Source of the DNA: Begonia masoniana
Taxonomy: Eukaryota; Streptophyta; Magnoliopsida; Cucurbitales; Begoniaceae
Assembly (NCBI GenBank): GCA_022432975.1
Contig: CM039508.1
Coordinates: 26,237,999-26,301,998 of the forward strand
Reading direction: 5' to 3'
Length of the DNA: 64,000 bases
The translations under genes and the position numbers were made by a program. The notes under the pieces are model-generated. The model was not told where the DNA came from. It made no database searches and saw nothing but the letters and a program-made list of their open reading frames with translations. Positions 11,693-23,716 of this stretch are shown one piece after another (position 1 is the first letter of the stretch; the number at the start of each line of letters is the position of its first letter).

Positions 11693-12879
11693 CGGCAGCC
11701 CCACTGGATTCGCTTTCCAGAGGGCATGCCCCCCTTCTCTCTTTTCCTTTTCTTCTTCTTTCTTTCTATTCCCTCACGCCTTGCACAACATTTACACACC
11801 CAATATACTCAACACCCACACTTCCTTCTCATTCCTTTTTCACAAACATTTTTGCATACATTTCGCAAACACTTCCAACTCAAAATTTACTATCACACAC
11901 ATACGTTGCACACGATATCACTACCCGTTCACCGACTCAAAATATATTTAAAATATAACTAATTTCACGAAAACGAACCGCATGGTTCCGTTTAAAAGTT
12001 TAACATTCCTCCTGTTTCAAAATACCAAAACATTTCGAAATACTTTCAATTTCCCAAAAGAAAACACCACAAATTACCTATCCATATCCAAGCATCCTAA
12101 AATGTTTATCTATACAAATTTCTTATATTCTATCTATTGAATCCCAAAACATTTACCTATGTCTCCACGGGTCAAAATCACGCTCCGACTGCCAGCACAC
12201 TACCACGGGCCATCTTTCTTCAACGTGCTCATACATCAGGCGGAGGGACGTCTTCCTCACCTGTCTCAATATCACCTACACCATAGAATTTAAACACGTG
12301 AGCTAGGGGCTCAGTAAATCTAAGTGAATGCAAATGTATGCTATGCTATGCTTTTTCAAACCATGCATTCTTTTCATTTCTTTCTTTGGGTTTCTATGGG
12401 TCACCCGGGGCTTCACTCTCGTTAGATAGGAGCGGCACATCCTGCGATTGGATAGCCCCTCAGATCTAACCGGGGGGAAAGCATGCTTCCTCTGACAGCC
12501 ATGCCTGAAACCGCACCGGCGTGACTATCTTTGCATTCATTTACGTACTTTGTTTACCTTTTTCCATGTAAAAGTGCTTTGAAATTCATTTTGCATGCGT
12601 GCTTAGAAAACAATGCATGGACATGCTCGATACAATAACAATAACAAAACAATGAAAATAAAGCATTAACAATCAACAAACACTAAACATTTTATAACTT
12701 AAAGTAACCTAACTACCCAAGCTGTCTACCCGAAAACAATTCATCTCCAATTCCTCAATCGACACAATTCTTATGGTGTAGGCCAAGACGGCCAAACAAG
12801 TCACAGAGACTTACCTCGCGTCTGTTGCACACCGAGCTCTGTCCACGAGCGTGGTTCACCTAGGGCAAAGCACAACATT

Positions 12880-13800
12880 TGTCATTTAAATCAATTATAA
12901 ACTATCAAGTTTAGAAAATTACAAACTCCTACCTAAAGAAAATCTCCTAAACTCTATTCTAGCTCAAAACATGAACCAATTTCGAAAAGTTATAACTTCC
13001 TCTACAATTGTCGAAACGGCTTGATTCCAAAGACCACGGCTTTCTTAAAGTATCTAATTCAACCCACAAAAACAGTTTTGCAAGATAAAATCAAAAGGAT
13101 GGTCAAAATGCATCAGAACAGTGACTTGCCGAAATTTCGCTTTACTATTTTACTTAAACTTTGAAAATCCATAACTTCTCCAATTCTTGTCTGATTTCAA
13201 TGATTCAACATGTTTTGGAAACCTTATTATGTCTATTTTAACATGAAATCAAGCATTTATCCAAAACAAAACAGAATCGAGACAGAAAGACCAAAAACCG
13301 AACTGACCGCGGTAATTCTCCAGTTTTTACACAACAACTTCCAAAATTCATAACTAAATCAATTCTTAATGAAATCGAGTGATTCAAGTTGCTATGGACT
13401 CCTTAGAATGTCTACTTTCTAATGGTGAAACTCATTTGTCAAAAGCCATTCTCATATACTGGCAGAAAAACTAAAACCGAAACTGCTCTGTTTTTAAATC
13501 GTTACTTTTTGTCCAACTTCAAAAATTCACCATAAATCGTACACATATCCGAATTCAATAATTCAAAATGTCATAGAATCCTTACAATGTCTAGTCTAAC
13601 ATAGACTTATTCATTTATCAAAAATCAAACCCAATAAATGGCAGAAAATAAAAAACCGAAGCTGCCCTACATTTTCCAGTTTTTGCACATTTGAATCATC
13701 AACCAATATTCAACCAATCCATCCAATAATGCTCAATAATCATCAATAAAGCGATAAATAACCTATTCTAACAAAAACTCGGCTATTTTTATGAAATCCC
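12880..13800 (-). repeat. Degenerate ~170-bp direct repeats inside LTR
   Basis: Blocks near 13140-13320, 13320-13490, 13490-13670 and onward each carry a piece like CAAAATTCATAACT, then a piece like ATTCAATGATTCAA, then TGTCTA and a run ending in AAAACCGAA. The spacing is about 170 bp and similarity is moderate. It looks like an old tandem expansion in the untranslated leader region of the LTR. Confidence 0.6.
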
Positions 13801-15393
13801 TACGAAACCCTAAAAGTCTAAATCTCTAAAAGTCGAGAACTAAAGTCGGAAAACGCTAGAGACTTACCTAGAATCGCGAGGGTAAGAGAAAATGTGAAGA
13901 ACGTTTGATGATCGGAGAGAAATCGGTGGCCGATCGAAGAAATCGTGAAGGAGGCGTGAAGGATCGCCTGAGGAGAAGCTCCTCTCTGGTGCCCTACGTG
14001 AATGAAGAAGAAGGGAGAAGGAGGTTGTGTTTTTATTATTAAAAAAATTGATTTCCATAATTACAAGTTTGCCACTCGTCACAATATTTGTCTATTTCGT
14101 CTATTCGCCTATCGATTTGAATTTTCTAAAATCTCCTTATTCCTCCGAATATCCCAATTTATCTCTAGGGTTCTAACGAAACTTCCCGTTCGTAAAACGA
14201 GCTTAATTTACTATTTTTACGAAAATATCCTTATCGAGCGGAATGTCGAAATCCCAAACGTTACGCTCTAAAATTTTCTTATTTCTCCAGATACTCCAAT
14301 TTATTTATAGGGTTCCAATAAGACTTCTCATTTGCAAAACGGGCTTGATTTGGTATATTTACGAAAATGCCATTCATATGCGGAAAATCTAAAACTCGAA
14401 AAAGAACCGGGCGTTACAAATGTTATGTGAGGAAGGGTTTAGGAGTGGTTAGGAGAAAAGTCAAGGGAAAAAGAAGTTAACAAGTCAAAATAGAAAAGAA
14501 ATTGTTTGAAAAGTCAAAATATAAATTAACCAATAGAAAATTTGTAATTTAATAAAATAAAAAGGGAAGTTATAAGTGGTGTCACGTTGAAGAAGGGGGA
14601 TAAATGAAGGAGAGAGACAATTTTATAAATATAGGAAAATTAGTGGTGGAAACAAAAAGGTAAAAAGTTTATTTTATAAAATTGGTTAATTAGGTGTTAA
14701 AATGGCAAAACACCTTTCTTCCTCTTCCTTCTCCACGATATTTTGGCTGCCATTGGAGAGTTTCTCCACCTCCTATCCTTCAAGGTTTTTCAAGGTTTAA
14801 GGTGAACTTTTACTTGGGTTTTGAGTGTATTACATTTAGGTGTTAATTTGGAGTGTTTTTAAGGTGTTTTGTGAGGTGTTGATTAGGGTTTGGAAACCCT
14901 AGTTCATGGAGTCCGAATTTTGACTTTAAATGTTAGATTTCTTTCCAAATTTGATGATTTAGTTGTTGGATGAATTGGTTTAGGTGGTTTATGGAGTTAG
15001 AATGAAAATTGGAAGTAAGTTGTGAAAAACTGGTTTTGTACAACTTGTGCACCGGTTCTATTTTGGTGCATTTCGGATTGGCCATTGAATTTATTTGGTT
15101 AATTTGAGTGTTTCAATGGATAGTAGACGTGTAGAGGTTTCTGAATTGGGGTGGCACGTTGAAATCCGTTGACAAACGAGAAAGTTATGGCCGTTTGAAC
15201 TTGGACGGTAAAATTTGCATAAAAATCGGGTTTTGTGGTTTTAGGTTGAATTGTGGTGTAGTTTTGGTTAGTTTAGGTTTAGGAATTTCTTAGAGTTTTA
15301 TTAGTGTGTTACTAAGTTAAGTTTTTGTTATTTTAGGTGATCGAGTGTGTAATTTGGTTGGACGAAGTGAACAATTGAGTGCCGAGCAGCCAG

Positions 15394-17213
15394 GTAAGTA
15401 GTGGATAGCTTGTGTTTTGCTTTCGGGCCTACACCATGGAACGGTAGGGAATTGTTTGCTTGGTTGTTTTGTTTTGTTTCGTGTTGAGCATTTTGTGTGA
15501 CATGCATAATTGTTTTCTAACTACGAAATTCGTGTTTTGAGCATCGTTTGCAAACTTTGAAAGTGAAATGTAAGATAAGAAAATGGATATGCAACCTGGT
15601 CTCGAGTAGAATAGCCTCGTCAGGCAAGTGGCTCGTTGTAGCACCCCGAGAGGGATCCTACGAGAGATGCTATGCAATGCTAAATTACATAATGTGTCGT
15701 GAGTATGAATGCCTTGACCTCTGGGGATTCTGATTGCCTCGACCTGCTCGTGCTGAAAAGCACACTGGGGATTCTGATTGCCTCGACCTGCTCGTGCTGA
15801 AAAGCACACTGGGGATTCTGATTGCCTCGACCTGCTCGTGCTGAAAAGCACACTGGGGATTCTGATTGCCTCGACCTGCTCGTGCTGAAAAGCACACTGG
15901 GGATTCTGATTGCCTCGACCTGCTCGTGCTGAAAAGCACACTGGGGATTCTGATTGCCTCGACCTGCTCGTGCTGAAAAGCACACTGGGGATTCTGATTG
16001 CCTCGACCTGCTCGTGCTGAAAAGCACACTGGGGATTCTGATTGCCTCGACCTGCTCGTGCTGAAAAGCACACTGGGGATTCTGATTGCCTCGACCTGCT
16101 CGTGCTGAAAAGCACACTGGGGATTCTGATTGCCTCGACCTGCTCGTGCTGAAAAGCACACTGGGGATTCTGATTGCCTCGACCTGCTCGTGCTGAAAAG
16201 CACACTGGGGATTCTGATTGCCTCGACCTGCTCGTGCTGAAAAGCACACTGGGGATTCGGAATGCCTCGACCTGCTCGTGCTGAAAAGCACACTGGGGAT
16301 TCTGATTGCCTCGACCTGCTCGTGCTGAAAAGCACACTGGGGATTCGGAATGCCTCGACCTGCTCGTGCTGAAAAGCACACTGGGGATTCTGATTGCCTC
16401 GACCTGCTCGTGCTGAAAAGCACACTGGGGATTCTGATTGCCTCGACCTGCTCGTGCTGAAAAGCACACTGGGGATTCTGATTGCCTCGACCTGCTCGTG
16501 CTGAAAAGCACACTGGGGATTCTGATTGCCTCGACCTGCTCGTGCTGAAAAGCACACTGGGGATTCTGATTGCCTCGACCTGCTCGTGCTGAAAAGCACA
16601 CTGGGGATTCTGATTGCCTCGACCTGCTCGTGCTGAAAAGCACACTGGGGATTCTGATTGCCTCGACCTGCTCGTGCTGAAAAGCACACTGGGGATTCGG
16701 AATGCCTCGACCTGCTCGTGACCTGCTCGTGCTGAAAAGCACACTGGGGATTCGGAATGCCTCGACCTGTTCGTGCTGAAAGGCACACTGGGGATTCTGA
16801 TTGCCTCGACCTGCTCGTGCTGAAAAGCACACTGGGGATTCGGAATGCCTCGACTTGTTCGTGCTGAAAGGTACACTGGGGATTCTGATTGCCTCGATCT
16901 GCTTGTGCCGGAAGGCACACTGGGGATTCTATGATCGACGAAGGAGGAGATTCGGTATGGCCGTCCCGGATTATTTAGGATGAGTGCCTCCGATCTTGCT
17001 CCGTGGGTCAAGGCGTGGCCGTCCTGGATTGTGGTGGGACGTGTGCTTACTTGATTGACACGCAAGTGAAAGATAAATGCAACCAGAATGAAAAGAAAAC
17101 AACAGAGTGTGTAGAAACTGCATTTTAGGGTTGAGTTGAGCATGCATTATTTTAAAGTACATTTTTCCCTACTTGTTAAGCATTAGGCTTATGTTTTGTG
17201 TTCTATGGTGTAG
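15394..17213 (+). other. Candidate LTR leader intron containing the 44-bp array
   Basis: GCCAG|GTAAGTAG opens it and TATGGTGTAG|GTGACG closes it, the same pair as in the other Tekay-like LTRs. The 44-bp minisatellite lies wholly inside, so its copy number would not alter a spliced RNA. Confidence 0.45.
15735..16930. repeat. 44-bp minisatellite, about 27 copies
   Basis: Head-to-tail units beginning CTCGACCTGCTCGTGCTGAA. Most are identical; a few have GGAATGC in place of TGATTGC, and the last units (from 16690) are more diverged and include a 12-bp partial duplication. Each unit holds GTGCT-GAAA-AGCAC, a small hairpin. Long minus-strand frames of 411 to 487 codons are repeat artefacts. Homogeneity falls off toward the right edge, as expected if the array grows from its interior. 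Confidence 0.95.
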
Positions 17214-18035
17214 GTGACGAGTTTTACACAGGTGAAGTAGAGGAGACAACCCAGGACTAGGCAGCAGTCGGAGGAGTACGGGGTACGCCGGTGCGGGCTA
17301 TTGTCGGGGCGTCTTGGCCACTGTCTTCCTTGGGTAGTTGTGGGAGATTGATAGTTTGTATGTAGATAGATTTTCTTGAAATTGTTTAAGTGTTTTAAGT
17401 TGTTTTGATTTTGTGAATAAAGATGGGTTTATAACTTTATGAGTATGGTGTGTAGATGGTTTTGGGAATGGTTTGAGTAGTCTTTAAAATCATTAGATTT
17501 GCAGGTTTTGGGGTTTTGATAATTTTAACCGTTATGTCGTCCGTTTTGATTTTAAAATAAATAACATTAGGTTTATTTTATCTATTTTTTTATTAACCGT
17601 TTTAAGTCAGTTTATCAAGATTTTTATGCGACACGGAGTTTAGGGTGTCGGGATTGTGTGGTAAAAATTTTAGAATTTTTGGAGGTGTTTGGCTCGACGG
17701 AAATTGAAGAAAAGTGAAAAAAGGTCGAAAAAACAGCAAAAAAGGGGCATTTGGAGCGCTGGCACTGCGTGCGCGCAGGAGGCGCGTGGCAGCGCCCAAC
17801 AGCAGTTTTTTTTTAAAATTTTGTTTTTAAATTCCTATTTCTACTATGTTTTGACCCGACATTTTCTGACGTATTTTAAACGTATTTTATGCACGTTTCC
17901 CAACATTTTCCGAGGGTTCGAAAAACCCAAAAATCGAGTCGAAAATTTATCGAAAATTTTTTTAAACGTCGTTTTAAACACGGTTTGGGTTAGCAAAGTA
18001 GCACACCGAGCCGGGGCGGGTTCGGGGGCGTTACA

Positions 18036-19456
18036 TATTAATTGCAAATGGGTGTTCAAGAGAAAGGAAGGTACACCGGGGGTTGATGAAGACAGGTACA
18101 AAGCACGTCTGGTTGCTAAGGGTTATAGTCAGATCCCAAGTGTAGATTTCACTGATGTGTTTTCTAGCTCGATTCGAGCTTTGTTAGGTGTTGTGGCTAT
18201 GCACGACCTTGAGCTTGAGCAGTTGGATGTGAAAACTGCATTTTTACATGGAGATTTTGAGGAGGACATCTATACGCAGCAACCTGAAGGTTTCAAAGTT
18301 CCTGGAAAGGAGACTTATGTTTGTTCGTTGAAAAAGTCTTTATATGGTCTAAAGCAATCGCCAAGACAGTGGTATACAGTGGTATAAGAGATTTGATTCA
18401 TTCATGTTTAATCAAGGTTTCAGAAGGAGCAATTACGACGGTTGTGTTTACATGAAGAATGGCAAGAATGAGTCAGTGATTTATCTGCTCTTATATGTAG
18501 ATGATATGTTGATAGCAGCGAAAAATATAGAAGATATCAAAAGGGTTAAAGAAAAATTGAGTAATGAATTTGAGATGAAAGATTTGGGAGCCGCTAAAAG
18601 AATTCTTGGTATGGAAATACAGAGAGATAGGAAAGCTGGTAAACTGTACCTAAGTCAAAAGGGGTATATTCAGAAGGTTCTCTGCAGGTTTAACATGAAT
18701 AAATCTAAACCTGTTAGTATTCCATTAGCAGCTCATTTCACACTTTTATCTACTTTATGACCTCAGTCAGATGAAGAAGTTAATTATATGTCATGAGTTC
18801 CATATTCTAGTGCGGTGGGATCGCTTATGTATGCTATAGTTTGCACGCGTCCAGATTTATTTTATGCAGTCAGTGCAGTAAGTAGATACATGGCAAATCC
18901 AGGAAAGGAACATTGGAAAGCTGTTCAGTGGAATCTTAGGTATTTGCAGGGGACTAGTGATGTATGTCTTCAATTTGGAAGAAATAGAGATCCGGTAATT
19001 GGATACGTTGATTCTGACTATGCAGGAAATCTTGATAAGAGGAGATCTCTCACAGCATATGTTTTTACAGTTGGAGGTTGTGCCATCAGTTGGAGAGCTA
19101 CTTTACAAGATACTGTCGCATTGTCTACTACAGAGGCAGAATATATGGCTATTACAGAAGCATGCAAGGAAGCCATATGGCTGAAAGGTTTGTTCAGTGA
19201 GCTCAATAAAGAATTGCAGATTTTCACAGTATTTTGTGACAGCCAGAGTGCTATTTTTCTCACTAAAGATCAGATGTTTCATGAGAAGACGAAACACATT
19301 GATATTCGTTATCATTTTGTTCATGATGTGATTGCCCGTGGTGATTTCGCAGTGAGTAAGATTAGTACTCATGATAACCCTGCTGATATGATGACCAAGA
19401 TTTTGCCCACATCTAAGTTCAAATTTTGTTTGAGCTTGGTTGGTATTAGCTGCTGA
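18036..19456 (+). pseudogene. Reverse transcriptase and RNase H of the Tnt1-like copia element (3' part of pol)
   Basis: Resumes the pol frame with CKWVFKRKEG, then [18 protein letters not shown] and the catalytic YVDD at 18494-18505, all intact. RNase H follows ([28 protein letters not shown]) and ends at a stop at 19454. Lesions: a tandem duplication of CAGTGGTATA at 18367-18386 shifts the frame after PRQWY; TGA stops stand near 18758 and 18794. Its catalytic residues are better preserved than those of the two Sireviruses here. Confidence 0.93.
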
Positions 19457-19535
19457 TTTCGCCCTGAGAGGCTTTTATGGTGGAGGAGCTTTGCTGCAGT
19501 TTTGGAGTATATTTTTATACAGTAGAATTTGTGTC

Positions 19536-19546
19536 AAGGTGGAGAT
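19536..19546 (+). other. Polypurine tract of the copia element
   Basis: AAGGTGGAGAT directly precedes the 3' LTR, the plus-strand priming site typical of Tnt1-like elements. Confidence 0.9.
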
Positions 19547-19796
19547 TGTTAGTTTCGGTGTGACCTGATTTCTGACTGGGCCAGGCCGGTTCGGCCCACA
19601 TTGTGAATCTCAATATGACTAGGGTTTTATGTTATGTATAAATATATGCTAGTGTGACAAAACTCATTGTACCTTGATTTTACATAGTGATTTCTCCTCT
19701 GCCTGTGGTTTTTTCCCTTTCTAGGGTTTCCACGTAAATCTTTGGTGTCCACTGTTTCTCATTTTTCTTTATCGTTTTCAGTTCAGTTTTTCAACA
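19547..19796 (+). repeat. 3' LTR of the Tnt1-like copia element
   Basis: Starts TGTTAGTTTCGG and ends TTCAACA, aligned with 5203-5450. It keeps the TATA box at 19637-19644. Confidence 0.95.
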
Positions 19797-19804
19797 AGTC
19801 AAAT

Positions 19805-19890
19805 ATGGCTAATCCACAGAGAGATGCCTCACCGAGTAATAGGGTTGTTGTTACCGAGTACCCGTGATACTGGTGTTGTTACGAAATATT
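19805..19890 (+). pseudogene. Start of an old gypsy gag relic, cut by LTR insertion
   Basis: An ATG at 19805 opens MANPQRDASPSN, a plausible gypsy gag beginning, with a stop after about 20 codons. It is cut at 19890 by the solo LTR and resumes at 22437 with the recognisable gag region, so the two pieces belong together. The copia element to the left inserted just upstream of it. Confidence 0.5.
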
Positions 19891-22431
19891 TGTAACGGCC
19901 TAAAACCACCTAGGGCCGCCACGACACTCAACCTAACGTTGAGTATGACTTTCACATTTTGGACGGGAATTTTTTTGACTTTCTAAAACTCTGGAACATT
20001 TAATATGGCAAGACATAAAATTGAAGGCACAATTTCGGATGACATAAAATGGAAGACTTCAACTTTGGAAGACAAGAAATCGGAAGTCTTAACGTTCGGG
20101 AAAAACATAAGTCAGAAGATATAAAATTGGAAGACAGGAAATCGGCAGACATGATGTTTAGGAAACAGAAGTTGGAAGATATAAGACATAAACACAGAGA
20201 AAGCCTTCTCTGGAATTGAAGACTGGAAGATAAGTTAAAATCAGATTACAGGAATAAATGGCAGAAGAAAACAGGAAGACAGAAGGCAGGGAGAAATGAA
20301 AACAGTTCCTGGGATTTTCACTAGGACTTAACTTCGACTTTTTAAAACTCTTAAATTTGAAGATGTGAAAACAGAAAAATCATGAAACAAAAATGGACGA
20401 TTGAAACTGGAAGGCAGAATGGATGACAGACATGCAGTGGAAGACTTAATAAAATGGGAAATAGATACTGGAAGTCGTGCAGTGTAAGACTTACTGTAGA
20501 CGACAGGAGCCGTGGACAACAGAGGTCGTGGTCGAAAGAAGACAGCAGAGGTTGTTGACGACAAAAACTGACGACAGAAGCCGTGGACGACATAAGTCGT
20601 GGACGTTTGAAATAAAAGGCAGAATGGACTTTGGACGTTTAAAATAGACGGCAGAATGGACGACAAAATTGAAAGACAGAATGGACGACAGAATTGAAAG
20701 ACAGAATGGACTTTGGACATTTAAAAATAACGGGCAGAATGGACGATAGAATTGAAAGACAGAATGGACGACTAACACTTAGCCAAATACTTGAAACAAT
20801 TACTTGACGGGCGAGTACTGTGGACAACTGTAGAACTGGACTACTGTTTTAAGGAACAGCGTGGATGACTATTTTCAAAACGCAGCGTGGACGACTGTTT
20901 TAAAGAACAGCGTGGACGACTGTTTTACAAGACAGAATGGACGACTGTTTTACAAGACAGAATGAACGACTGTTTTACAGAGCAGAATCCACCGATCGAT
21001 CGGCTACCACAGCCGAACCATCAGCAACCTCTCTGTTGACAACTTACTTCTTTTGGCACAAGAAACTTCAAAACCCAAAACCCGATTCAAAACAAGGTCT
21101 TAAACAGGTTAGAAAGCATGACCGAAATTCAGGAAAAACCATGCATTCAGACTAACCCTTGCACAACAAAATCCCATACAATTCCAGTATATAAAAAGAT
21201 ACAACTGTCAAACAGAGGTTTCAAAACGTTGACACAGATCATGTACATCACTTAAATCCTAAAAGGAAACTATACAGACTTAGCATACACTTCAGAACGT
21301 CACCCCCACAGGGTCAAAATATGTGTGGCTGCCACAACTAACCCCCGCAAGCTCGTGCCACCAACCACCTATTCGTCAGCTTGAGGCCCAAAATCCTCAT
21401 CCACGGGATCCGTACCTACAACAGGGAGTTCAACTATGAGCCTAGAGCTCAGTAAGAACATACAATGCAGTGATGCATATGCTATGCATGAACATTTCAA
21501 ATACATGAATATTACTTTACACTTCACTGGACAGGGAGGTATAAGTGGGGCTTATAGAGGAACTGGCGCAACAGGAGTACACGACAGGTACTTAACAGGG
21601 ATAACAGGATGCCAGTCCCCGTCCCACACTTAACCGTACATTACATTACAGGTTTTATCTTTCTTAACTTCAAACTGTGTGCATAAAACATTTGCATGAC
21701 TTTCAGGAAAAACGTGTGTGCATGAACATATACAGTGATTAACATCACATAAACAGGTGACAGGATATTGAAGCAGAACATAAAGCAAAACACACTTAAC
21801 CTAAAACATAACCTACGATTTAACTACCCAACAGCAATCTCGACAACATAAAAACCTAGTACCTCCGTATTGTAGGACCTTAAGGGCCAACCTACGTGTA
21901 TGACCTTACCTGCTGTCCGTGAGTTGCAAGTCTTGAACGTCTCGGTGAGTCTCAAACCTTCAACGGGAAAATGGTGAAAAACAGGAGAAGACAAAATTTG
22001 GAATTCGTCGCACGTCATTTGGAAGAGAGAGAATGCAGAGAGGAGTGGAGAGAATGCAGAGAAGAGAAATGAGGAGGGTTTCACGTAGGAGGAAGAGAAG
22101 AGAGGAAGAACTTGGCTTCTTCAACAAGTTGAACACTTGGCATCCATCCATTGGCTTCCTCCCATCAACCTTAATTCCTTCCTAAATTGCCCCTCCATTG
22201 GTTCCTAACTAGTGGTTTTGTTTTGGTTATACATTAGTTTGGTTTTTCCCACTATTTAACTCAATATAACCTCGTCGATTCGGTTTTTCTCAGAAATCTC
22301 CATATCCCACCAAATATCCTAATAGAATCCTAGGGTTCTTAACAAAACTTTCCGCTCGCAAAACGGACTTAAATCCCATTTTCGAGCATAATAATTAAAA
22401 ATCGTAACACTGAAAAATCTCGGGTGTTACA
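19891..22431 (-). mobile_element. Solo gypsy LTR (Tekay-like) with ATATT target duplication
   Basis: On the minus strand it starts TGTAACACCCGAG and ends GGCCGTTACA. ATATT stands at 19886-19890 and 22432-22436. It shares the AGCTCTAGGCTCATAGTTG and AAGGGCCAACC blocks (in complement) with the LTRs at 38690 and 43722. The candidate donor is at about 21911 and acceptor at about 21414 (minus). The end nearest 19891 is filled with GGAAGAC/GGACGAC repeats. Confidence 0.95.
19990..20970. repeat. Degenerate minisatellite built on GGAAGAC / GGACGAC
   Basis: Repeated forms such as TGGAAGACA, CGGATGACA, TGGACGACAGAATTG and GTGGACGACTGTTTTA run for nearly a kilobase with irregular spacing. The core GGA-N-GAC is the same as in the arrays at 690, 40166 and 47385. 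Overlapping minus-strand frames here are artefacts of the repeat. Confidence 0.8.
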
Positions 22432-22436
22432 ATATT

Positions 22437-23110
22437 AGATTGATGCTCTTCAGCATTCAGTACAAATGCTGACTTATAGACATTTAGACACCTCAAATCA
22501 CGAGACAGAGAGGTAGAGGATGAGTTTAATTTTTTGATTTAATTAGTGGGATGGGTCAAATGGTAGATATTATATTGAGTTGCCTATAAGATAAAACAAA
22601 TTGATTGATGAGATGAGCAGATTCAATTCCATCGTCAAATGCACTAGTTTAGGCGTGGAGTATCTAACTTGGATGTAAGAGGTTGAAAAGGCATTTGATG
22701 ATCCGATTATTCAAAAATTTTAAAGGCTACATTGGTTGCTTTGAAGTTTATAGACTATGCTAGTTTGTGGTAGAAGAACTTGAGGGTTTAGAGGAAGCAA
22801 AATGGAGATTAAATAGCTAAAACTTAAGGTTTGATGAAACGTATGATGAGAAAGAGATTTGTGTCAGAGAACTGTAGATAGAAGTTGCTTCAAGGAGTTC
22901 TATGTGTTGATGACGTAGTAGAGTTTGATATCTCAAGGATCAAATCAGCCAAAGAATTAGACTAATGCTCATTTTGTTAGAGGGCTCAACGGGAGCATTG
23001 GTGATATTGTAAAGTTAGTGTAGAGGGGATTGAGTTACTCTTCTAGTCGTTCTAGTACACCCAAGACTACTTCTACAGAGTTGTTAACTGAATTATTTGA
23101 CAAGGGTAAT
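22437..23110 (+). pseudogene. Old Ty3/gypsy gag relic
   Basis: In broken plus-strand frames the order of a gypsy gag can be followed: EYLTWM then EVEKAF (the Tyr-Leu-x-Trp motif), a segment resembling the hydrophobic TLVALKFIDYASLW, MRKRFVSENCR, and VRGLNGSIGDIV, which matches the family's Phe-x-x-Gly-Leu-x-x-x-Ile motif. Stops and shifts are frequent. It continues the start at 19805 and is older than the elements inserted around it. Confidence 0.7.
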
Positions 23111-23716
23111 GCTAGTGAGAGTGCTCAAGAGAAAAGGAAGTCGGTTGAGGATGCTGTTGTGCAAAATTGTTACACTACGCAATGCACTTGTCGCAAATAA
23201 GTAATAAATTATAAGTAGAGTGTCGAACTCACGATGATAAAATTTATTGATAGAATAATAATAAAATAAAGTAAAGGTGATGATTGTAATAATGAAATAA
23301 ATGATTAACACGAAATTGATGAAATTCAATTAATAAAACGTGGGTCCGATTCGATTTTCTTCACTATGTAATTTTTATTACTGATGCTGTAGGGCATGCT
23401 GCAACAATCAAATTAAATGACTTAGAATATTTTTTATAAATCAAAGCTTGTTATAGTTATTAGCTCTTATAATGTTTTTCTCGTTATTTTATGAAAGACA
23501 TATTATAATGAAGTCAATTAATCACAATTTTATTTAGTCATGCAAAATTAATAATTCGATATGAAGTTATTAGATTGTGCACAATTAAATATATTTCTCA
23601 ACTCTATTTACGGTTATGTATAATAGCAGTCTTAATATTTATTTATGCTTTTCAACACTTAATAAAATAAACTAGAAGACCATATTAAATTATCTAATTC
23701 AATTCGTGCAACAAAC
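23111..23716. other. AT-rich, unresolved; possible LTR fragment
   Basis: No coding region seen. From about 23170 the text (ACTTGTCGCAAATAAGTAAT and on) resembles LTR-end sequence of Athila/Tat-type gypsy elements as I remember them, but I cannot place the boundaries. CAAAC at 23712-23716 is the target duplication of Sirevirus 1; the same stretch resumes at 34091. Confidence 0.35.

Larger units (their letters stand above)
11271..14418 (-). mobile_element. Solo gypsy LTR (Tekay-like), nested two deep
   Basis: On the minus strand it starts TGTAACGCCCGG and ends GGGTCGTTACA. The target duplication AATGT is at 11266-11270 and 14419-14423. Conserved LTR blocks are present on the minus strand, including the candidate donor GAGGTAAGTCTC near 12818 and the acceptor GGTGTAGGTGATATT near 12280. 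GATCGATCGCC-type palindromes at 11537-11692 relate it to 5958-8401. Many AT-rich blocks between 12880 and 13800 hold degenerate direct repeats around CAAAATTCATAAC. Confidence 0.93.
11202..18035 (+). mobile_element. Solo gypsy LTR inserted in pol, itself interrupted
   Basis: Begins TATAACACCCGG, a decayed TGTAACACC start, and ends GGCGTTACA. Flanks are TGTTA (11197-11201) and TATTA (18036-18040), a target duplication with one G-to-A change. Joining the flanks restores the pol frame across the site, which confirms the junctions. Without the nested LTR 11271-14418 it is about 3.7 kb. No primer site or gag is attached. It contains the 44-bp minisatellite and a candidate intron. Confidence 0.9.
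5203..19796 (+). mobile_element. Tnt1/Tork-like Ty1/copia retrotransposon, interrupted by nested LTRs
   Basis: A complete element by structure: 248-bp and 250-bp LTRs, initiator-Met primer site, gag, protease, integrase, reverse transcriptase, RNase H in copia order, and a purine tract before the 3' LTR. Removing the two inserted LTR blocks (5958-8401 and 11202-18035, each with one target copy) leaves about 5.3 kb, a normal size for this lineage. The flanks AGTTC and AGTCA share only their first three bases, so the target duplication is decayed or the ends are recombinant. Stops, frameshifts and the insertions make it inactive. Confidence 0.95.

Noticed and set aside
15735..16930. CRISPR-like look of regularly spaced repeats
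   Set aside because: Units are directly adjacent and uniform with no variable spacers, no cas genes, and the context is a plant LTR.
15429..17143. Minus-strand frames of 411 to 487 codons with a repeated Arg-Ser-Arg-Gln motif
   Set aside because: Artefact of the 44-bp array; three frames are open at once because the unit has no stop on that strand.
5198..19801. A clean target duplication for the Tnt1-like copia element
   Set aside because: Flanks read AGTTC and AGTCA; only three of five bases agree, so I do not claim an intact duplication.
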